A stretch of DNA of 10,219 nt from UBA1822 sp963615055. Lineage in GTDB: Bacteria > Bacillota > Negativicutes > Veillonellales > Dialisteraceae. The stretch is from assembly GCA_963615055.1 (NCBI GenBank), contig CAVEFO010000049.1, positions 1 through 10,219 on the forward strand. Direction: 5' to 3'. The notes beneath the pieces were generated by a model, which was not told the origin of the DNA, searched no databases, and was given only the letters and a program-made list of their open reading frames with translations. Numbering within the stretch: the stretch's first letter is position 1; every line of letters begins with the position of its first letter. The position numbers were made by a program, and so were the translations under genes. Positions 5,677-10,219 of the stretch are shown in pieces.

Positions 5677-7056
5677 TTGAATCATGTCCCTCCATTTCTT
5701 TTGACCATTTTGCCATAAATACGCTTTGATAAAAGCCGATTTCACATAATTGATTTCCAAATCGGCATGAATCCGCATCATGATGCTTTGAAAAACCGCT
5801 GCCGGATACTTTCCGCCGGTCAATACCGCCCGGAGAAAACTTCCGGCCAGAATCGGTATCGCCGAATCTGTCCCATGTGGATTTGTCGTTTCTTTCAAAA
5901 TCATCCATATTTTGACGGAATCTTTTTCAAAAGGCGCGTGCACGATTTGCAAGCGCTCCTGATGTGCGATCAAATTTCGCATCATTTCCCCGAATGTATT
6001 TTTCATAAAGAAACGGACGGAAATCCTCGCGGCATTCGGTGCCAATCCCAAAACATAAAACGGCTCTTCCGGCGATATTGTGATTCCTTGCAGCGAAGAC
6101 GGTTTCCCGTCTTTCATATTTTGCATGATTTGTTTCAGCGTCGCCTCATCGATCAAATCGTCATCATCAAGCATCGCGCTCATGCAATCTTGGTATTCCG
6201 TTTCCGCATGTTCCGACCAATAGACGACCGTCGTATCTCCCAAAATTTCCCGATGCTTAAAATCCGACAAAAGATAATTCAACGCTTTGACATATGCCAG
6301 CGCGGCATACTCTCCAACTGGTGCATTTTTACCCTGATCCCCGTCATAACCGTATGAACAAAATGCCGCCGCATTGAATGCCACCAGACTGGCTCCGCTG
6401 CTTTGGGCTCCGAAAACACCTTTAATCTTGCTGTGCGTGATGGCAATTTTTTGATTTCCTTTCCCCGTCACCAAACAAGTTCCGCAAGAATTTTCTTCGC
6501 TTCCGTTCCCGCTTTCGCAATACCGTTGCCATATTTCTCTGACCTCCGGATCTTCTTGTACATCTGTTCCGTTTACTTGGAAAACAAAATTGCTCGCCCC
6601 CAAAATATCTTCCATATTTCGCAAAATAAACGGATTTTCCTTAGCTTTATCAATATCCCAGCGATCAAAGAAATTCAGCACAGCCCGTGCCGCCGCAGAT
6701 TGACAAGAATCTAAAATCAGATGGTGCCATTCTTTCGCGGCCGTAAAACATTCTTTTGTCCGCTCCGGTTTCCCTTTGTCATCGATTCCCAGAAAATAAG
6801 ATGCGTTATCGCAGAGGAAATTCGCTTTCACCCCGGATGAACGAACGACCGGCAGCGGTACCAACATTTCCGCCGGAATTTCCACCTCTTTTTTCCCTCT
6901 CATGACAGCGACTCTCGCCGAAATGATTCCTTCGATGTCTCCGGCTTCACTGAGCAGTATCCGATGTGAAACTTTGGCTTTATCCCAACCTTCCGCCGCC
7001 ACTTTCTCCTGCCGAACCAGCGATTCATACAGTTGTAACAATGCTTGCAATATCAT
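5293..7056 (-). CDS. cas8c: Type I-C Cascade large subunit Cas8c (Csd1)
   Basis: This 587-aa protein is the large Cascade subunit, which reads the PAM and helps open the target DNA. Family signatures are MILQALLQLYESL at the N-terminus, WDKAKVSHRILL (24-35), SGASLVAFNAAAFCSYG with GKNAPVGEYAALAYVKALNYLL (220-263), FYVLGLAPNAARISVRFF (333-350) and LTLEEQGAFVLGYYQE near the C-terminus. The length fits the family. The ATG at 7056 forms an ATGA overlap with the cas5c stop and has a GAGGTG 5 nt upstream. A TTG at 7071 would add only five residues. The last 130 or so residues have the composition of the small subunit and probably are also made as a separate protein. A CGTC cluster (191-194) is not a zinc motif that I can complete. 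Confidence 0.97.
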   Translation of the reverse strand: MILQALLQLYESLVRQEKVAAEGWDKAKVSHRILLSEAGDIEGIISARVAVMRGKKEVEIPAEMLVPLPVVRSSGVKANFLCDNASYFLGIDDKGKPERTKECFTAAKEWHHLILDSCQSAAARAVLNFFDRWDIDKAKENPFILRNMEDILGASNFVFQVNGTDVQEDPEVREIWQRYCESGNGSEENSCGTCLVTGKGNQKIAITHSKIKGVFGAQSSGASLVAFNAAAFCSYGYDGDQGKNAPVGEYAALAYVKALNYLLSDFKHREILGDTTVVYWSEHAETEYQDCMSAMLDDDDLIDEATLKQIMQNMKDGKPSSLQGITISPEEPFYVLGLAPNAARISVRFFMKNTFGEMMRNLIAHQERLQIVHAPFEKDSVKIWMILKETTNPHGTDSAIPILAGSFLRAVLTGGKYPAAVFQSIMMRIHADLEINYVKSAFIKAYLWQNGQKKWRDMIQMAVNKETKEISYVLGRLFSVLENVQERANPGINATIKDRYFNAACATPAVTFPVLFKLSNAHLRKLEGGQAVYFSKKIQEMLDKITMPDVGHPFPKRLTLEEQGAFVLGYYQETQARYTKKEESENE

Positions 7057-7706
7057 CGTCTCACCTCGCAATTCCTCAAATCCAATACCCCCGCTTCCAG
7101 CTTGGCATTGAAAAACATCGGCACAATGTGCGACGGATCACGAAAATCCATATCATAGAGCATATACCCCAATGGTCGCGTCTCCGGAATCGATGTCACG
7201 GTCTCGCCCTCCTCCACGAGACGGAAATTAGCCGGAAATTCACGACATCCGAAGCAAGGCTGATGAAAACATTGCCCTTTCCGTGCCCGCCTACACAATA
7301 TATCTTGAAATTTCCCCGGATTGTCGCCTTCATTCGCCTTGTCCGTCATCTCAAAATGGGCATGAATACAGTACCGCACATCCCGCAAAATCGTCGCCGC
7401 ACGTTGCGCGATATTCTCTTTTGTAGACAAAAACAGCGCTTCCCCGCTTTTCGCTTTCGTCATAGCATCGGAAGCCAATAATTTTGCTTTCACTTCATTT
7501 CTTCGTACATTCGTGAAACGAATCGGACGCAAGACGTCGATTTCGTCGATTACATATCGCAGTCCCGGATGCCAATAAATCGCCTCTATAAGCCCCCGCG
7601 CCGCCGAGGGTGTCATGACGTCATACGACACCCGCTCGACTTTCATTTCCGGCCTGGTGAAACAAGCGTAATCTCCCCAACATTCCAATCGGATTCCGTA
7701 AGCCAT
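7053..7706 (-). CDS. cas5c: Type I-C Cas5c (Cas5d), pre-crRNA processing endonuclease
   Basis: This 217-aa Cas5c both cuts the array transcript at the base of each repeat hairpin and stays bound to the 5' handle in Cascade. It takes the job that Cas6 has in other type I systems, and no cas6 is present here. The N-terminus MAYGIRLECWGDYACFTRPEMKVERVSYDVMTPSAARGLIEAIYW is the family hallmark. By comparison with the Bacillus halodurans enzyme (Tyr46, Lys116, His117), Tyr44 and His117 (in CIHAHFEMT) look like the matching residues, whereas Ala116 stands where the Lys would be. My alignment is by eye. The ATG at 7706 has AAGGAG 6 nt upstream. The gene starts 13 nt after cas3 and overlaps cas8c by ATGA. 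A longer frame up to 7823 is only an overlap with cas3. Confidence 0.96.
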   Translation of the reverse strand: MAYGIRLECWGDYACFTRPEMKVERVSYDVMTPSAARGLIEAIYWHPGLRYVIDEIDVLRPIRFTNVRRNEVKAKLLASDAMTKAKSGEALFLSTKENIAQRAATILRDVRYCIHAHFEMTDKANEGDNPGKFQDILCRRARKGQCFHQPCFGCREFPANFRLVEEGETVTSIPETRPLGYMLYDMDFRDPSHIVPMFFNAKLEAGVLDLRNCEVRR

Positions 7707-7719
7707 ACCTTGCTCCTTT

Positions 7720-9921
7720 CTACCACAAAATGCCTTCGCCTTCTTGAATGTCTGTGACAATCCCGAAACGGGCATCATAATCCCCCGAATCGACCAAATA
7801 CGCCAATTCCGCATCGTTTTCAAAATAGGAAATCTTTCCTCGGCTCAGTAATTTTGAAAAATCTGATTCCACGCGTGGATGAGAACTGTATCGCACATTG
7901 ACGATATACTGTCCGGCCCGGCGCATCAGTTCTCGCGTCCGTATCCCGCGACTAAGTTCCTCCCATATTTCCTCTGCTTTTTCGTCGTAACGAATGAATA
8001 CCGGCTTCGTATCGTCGGCAATCAGTCTCATGCTTTTTCCAATTTGCGCAAATTCCCAATTTTTCGTCTTCTCGGCAATCCGGGCTTTGTCGAAACCTCC
8101 CTCACTGTTTTGATAGAGGACGCGGAAATACTCGTGAATAGCTTCCGGTGCCGAAATGTCGGCATACTTTCCACAGACGAAATCGGTCGTCTGTTTCTCC
8201 TTTTTCATAAATGGACTTTCTCGATTCTTTTCCGTCCAAAACACATGTGCCACGCTGCCCTCAGCCGACCGCTTCCCCTCGCGATTACAACGCCCGGCTC
8301 CCTGAATCAATCCGTCCAGACCGGTGTATTCCAGATACACGACCGGGAAATCAATGTCCACACCGACGGAAATCACACTCGTCGATACCACGCGGCACGG
8401 ATCACCGTTTTTCAGCCGCCCCCTCATTGCCCGGATCACTTCTTTGCGATGTGCCGGACAAAGATTCGTCGATAAATAGAAACAATCTTTATCCGCGACC
8501 CGATCAAAAATTTCCTTAGCCTCTTTTTTCGTGGACGCAATGCAGAGCGCCTGATTGGAGCCATCTATATTCGCCGCGATGTCTTCATACGTTTTTTCTC
8601 CGTCGATTTGAAATGTGACCCGCTTGAAAAACTGATACAATTCTTCCGTATTTTCGATGATTTCCGTAGATTTCGTCTTTTTAAAATACGGTCCCAATGT
8701 CGGCTGTGTCGCACTGCACAGCACCGCCGTGCAGCCGTAATCCCGTATGAGCTGTTCCAATGCCTGCAGACAAGGTGTTAAATATTCGACGGGTATCATT
8801 TGCGCCTCGTCAAAAATAATGACACTTTCGGCAATATTATGCAATTTCCGACACTTGGACGTCCGATTGGCATACAGCGATTCCCAAAATTGTTCACTCG
8901 TCGTCACAATGAGCGGTGCATCCCAATTCTCTATCGCCAATTTCATACGTTCTGCCAAAGAGTCACGTTCCCCTTCCGCATCGCCCGATCCCTCGTAATT
9001 GACATTGCTGTGGCACTCCAAAACCGCGTCTTTCCCCAGAAACTCACGAAAGACTTCCGCCGTCTGATCGATAATCGCCAAATAGGGAATGACGTAAATA
9101 ATTCGCTTCTTCCCATGCGTCTTGGCCTGCTCTGACGCAAACGCCAAAGAAGAAATCGTTTTTCCTCCTCCGGTCGGCACCGTCATGGTATACAAACCGG
9201 GCGCTCCGGATCCCTTTTGAATGCACAATTTCAAAATCTCCGCACGTTTTTCATTGATTGGCGTTTTCCCCTGCAGATACCCATCACGGGACAATTTTTT
9301 AAAAAAATTCTCATGCAGGACATCCAAAGAAGGAAAACCGTCCCGCTTCCTTCCGTTTCCTTGCATGAACTGCTCCGTATCCAAAAAGTCTGCGTCCACC
9401 AGACAGGAGAAAAGCATCCGCGTCAGCATCATCCATTCCGCATCGTCCCATTTCTCTCCGGAAATAAAATTTCTGATCGCATCTCTCGTCGCGCTGCCCT
9501 CAAAACAAATATGTTTTTTTATCTCCTCATATCCGGGAATTTCCTTCTGCATTCTTCCAAGCAGCGTGGGATCTCCCGCCTCGGACACGTTTGTCCCTCT
9601 GTCAAGCAAACCGGAATGATGACCGGAAATGCAAAATGCACCAAGCACGCTCATCTCCGCAAATGTTTTCTTGTTTTCCCACAGATATTTGGCACCCGCC
9701 GTGGAATGATCGACCCGTCGGCAAAGCTCACCGCGAATATATTTCTGAAAATCCGCGCCGAATTTTCCGGCATCATGGTTACGCGCTATCGCCGCGGCCG
9801 GATTTCCCAGCCCGAAAACATCTCCAAATTCTCGCGCCAATGCCGCCGTGCCGCATTCATGCGCATCCACACTTTGCGCCCGCTCGCCGTCTTCTGAAAT
9901 ATGCGCCATCCATTCTTCCAT
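7720..9921 (-). CDS. cas3: CRISPR-associated helicase/nuclease Cas3
   Basis: A 733-aa Cas3 with an N-terminal HD nuclease fused to a superfamily 2 helicase. Cascade recruits it to nick the displaced strand and degrade the target from 3' to 5'. HD domain: His21, His49-Asp50 (NHDAGK), His72 (VDHSTAGAK), His101-His102 (SGHHSGL) and Asp176. Helicase: Walker A TVPTGGGKT (247-255), DEAQ box (371-374) in place of DEAH, SAT (403-405), the STSVISVGVDIDF block (513-525) and QGAGRCNREG (540-549) with the arginine finger. All expected motifs are intact. The ATG at 9921 has AAGGAG 10 nt upstream. It is the first gene of the operon. Confidence 0.97.
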   Translation of the reverse strand: MEEWMAHISEDGERAQSVDAHECGTAALAREFGDVFGLGNPAAAIARNHDAGKFGADFQKYIRGELCRRVDHSTAGAKYLWENKKTFAEMSVLGAFCISGHHSGLLDRGTNVSEAGDPTLLGRMQKEIPGYEEIKKHICFEGSATRDAIRNFISGEKWDDAEWMMLTRMLFSCLVDADFLDTEQFMQGNGRKRDGFPSLDVLHENFFKKLSRDGYLQGKTPINEKRAEILKLCIQKGSGAPGLYTMTVPTGGGKTISSLAFASEQAKTHGKKRIIYVIPYLAIIDQTAEVFREFLGKDAVLECHSNVNYEGSGDAEGERDSLAERMKLAIENWDAPLIVTTSEQFWESLYANRTSKCRKLHNIAESVIIFDEAQMIPVEYLTPCLQALEQLIRDYGCTAVLCSATQPTLGPYFKKTKSTEIIENTEELYQFFKRVTFQIDGEKTYEDIAANIDGSNQALCIASTKKEAKEIFDRVADKDCFYLSTNLCPAHRKEVIRAMRGRLKNGDPCRVVSTSVISVGVDIDFPVVYLEYTGLDGLIQGAGRCNREGKRSAEGSVAHVFWTEKNRESPFMKKEKQTTDFVCGKYADISAPEAIHEYFRVLYQNSEGGFDKARIAEKTKNWEFAQIGKSMRLIADDTKPVFIRYDEKAEEIWEELSRGIRTRELMRRAGQYIVNVRYSSHPRVESDFSKLLSRGKISYFENDAELAYLVDSGDYDARFGIVTDIQEGEGILW

Positions 9922-9955
9922 TTTCCGGCCTCTCCTTCACAAAAATCGGTAAATA

Positions 9956-9971
9956 GAATATTTCTATATTC
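9956..9971. promoter_or_regulatory. Inverted repeat GAATAT-N4-ATATTC, possible operator
   Basis: A perfect 6-bp inverted repeat with a 4-nt centre, 35 nt upstream of the cas3 start and downstream of the candidate promoter. In AT-rich DNA such a repeat can arise by chance. It could bind a repressor of the cas operon, but no regulator gene is in the window. Confidence 0.25.
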
Positions 9972-10061
9972 CTATCTCGTGCGAAAATATACCATATTCC
10001 CAGAAAAATATTCCCTTTACATTTATTTTATCATAATCAATAGATTCTTCTTGCTTTTTCC

Positions 10062-10091
10062 CTTATAGAAAAATTTTATTTCCGCTTTCAA
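10062..10091 (-). promoter_or_regulatory. Candidate sigma-70 promoter of the cas operon
   Basis: Read leftward: TTGAAA (10091-10086), an 18-nt spacer, then TATAAG (10067-10062). Each hexamer matches the consensus at five of six positions. The 5' untranslated leader of cas3 would be about 135 nt. No transcript data, so this is pattern only. Confidence 0.5.
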
Positions 10092-10121
10092 GAATTTACT
10101 ATTGCATTTGTAAAAATTTAT

Positions 10122-10135
10122 CACCATTGATGGTG
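10122..10135. promoter_or_regulatory. Inverted repeat CACCAT-TG-ATGGTG, possible operator
   Basis: A perfect 6-bp inverted repeat with a 2-nt centre, 31 nt upstream of the candidate -35 box. The centre is too short for an RNA hairpin loop, so a dimeric DNA-binding protein site is the more likely role, if it has one. Confidence 0.25.
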
Positions 10136-10188
10136 CTGCTAAAACCAACAGCCAAAAACCAATTACTAACAACTATCTTGCGCATGAC

Positions 10189-10219
10189 AAAAAAGCCCCA
10201 CAAGCCTATTCAAGCCTAT
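10189..10219 (-). terminator. Possible 3' half of a terminator of the neighbouring upstream gene
   Basis: On the minus strand the sequence reads AGGCTTGTGGGGC and then six T (10194-10189), like the descending arm and T-tract of an intrinsic terminator. The ascending arm would have to lie just past the right edge, so a hairpin cannot be shown here. If real, it isolates the cas operon from upstream transcription. Confidence 0.25.

Larger units (their letters stand above)
9922..10219. other. Non-coding region upstream of the cas operon
   Basis: This 298-nt AT-rich stretch has no convincing gene. It holds a candidate promoter for the cas operon, two short inverted repeats and three ATATTCC copies (9966, 9994 and 10008), which lie between the promoter and cas3. 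At the far right are a poly-A/GCCCC block and a direct repeat of CAAGCCTAT (10201-10209 and 10211-10219). A 28-codon ORF (10185-10099, minus) is present but has no good ribosome binding site. Confidence 0.7.

Noticed and set aside
7707..7823. Upstream extension of the cas5c frame
   Set aside because: It overlaps the 3' end of cas3. The family N-terminus starts at 7706, with AAGGAG just upstream.
2301..9921. A novel or hybrid defence system
   Set aside because: Gene order and all motifs match standard type I-C, with no extra gene inserted in the operon. The window does not support a new system.
2349..9956. Many plus-strand open frames opposite the cas genes
   Set aside because: The minus-strand proteins match known Cas families over their full length. 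The plus-strand frames lack family motifs and follow from the codon structure of the real genes.
10099..10185. A 28-codon minus-strand ORF (MRKIVVSNWFLAVGF...) upstream of the cas promoter
   Set aside because: The start is slightly signal-peptide-like, but there is no good ribosome binding site, and the ORF lies between a possible terminator and the promoter.

Overview
The window holds one complete type I-C (Dvulg) CRISPR-Cas locus, read leftward on the minus strand, plus the right-hand end of an insertion sequence at the left edge. The organism is a bacterium with moderate GC content, strong AGGAGG-type ribosome binding sites and tightly packed operons. This fits the Firmicutes, perhaps the Negativicutes, but the genus cannot be fixed from this sequence alone.

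Layout from right to left, in the direction of transcription. Positions 9922-10219 are an AT-rich non-coding region with a plausible sigma-70 promoter, short inverted repeats and what may be the descending arm of a neighbour's terminator. Then come cas3 (9921-7720), cas5c (7706-7053), cas8c/csd1 (7056-5293), cas7c/csd2 (5300-4320), cas4 (4323-3625), cas1 (3640-2609) and cas2 (2591-2301). Gene junctions overlap or are at most 17 nt apart, provided the upstream cas7 start is used, so this is one operon. A 122-nt leader (2300-2179) separates cas2 from the array. The array (2178-132) has 30 identical 33-nt repeats, 30 spacers, and a thirty-first repeat that is cut off after 23 nt.

How it works together. 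Cas1, Cas2 and Cas4 add spacers at the leader end next to cas2. Cas5c cuts the array transcript at the repeat hairpin. Cas5c, Cas7, Cas8c and a small subunit (Cas11c) probably translated from inside cas8c form Cascade, and Cas3 nicks and degrades the bound target. All the expected catalytic motifs of Cas3, Cas1 and Cas4 are present, so the locus looks functional.

The most interesting point is at the left edge. The first 77 bases encode the C-terminus of an IS3-family transposase, and an IS3-like right terminus ending in CA stops exactly where the last CRISPR repeat begins to match. The simplest reading is that an IS3-family element inserted inside a repeat, so the array probably resumes beyond the element, outside this window. 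Other points worth checking are the internal Cas11c start, two competing starts for Cas7, and several spacers whose sequence suggests phage or plasmid genes. I found no previously undescribed system. The locus is a well-formed member of a known subtype.
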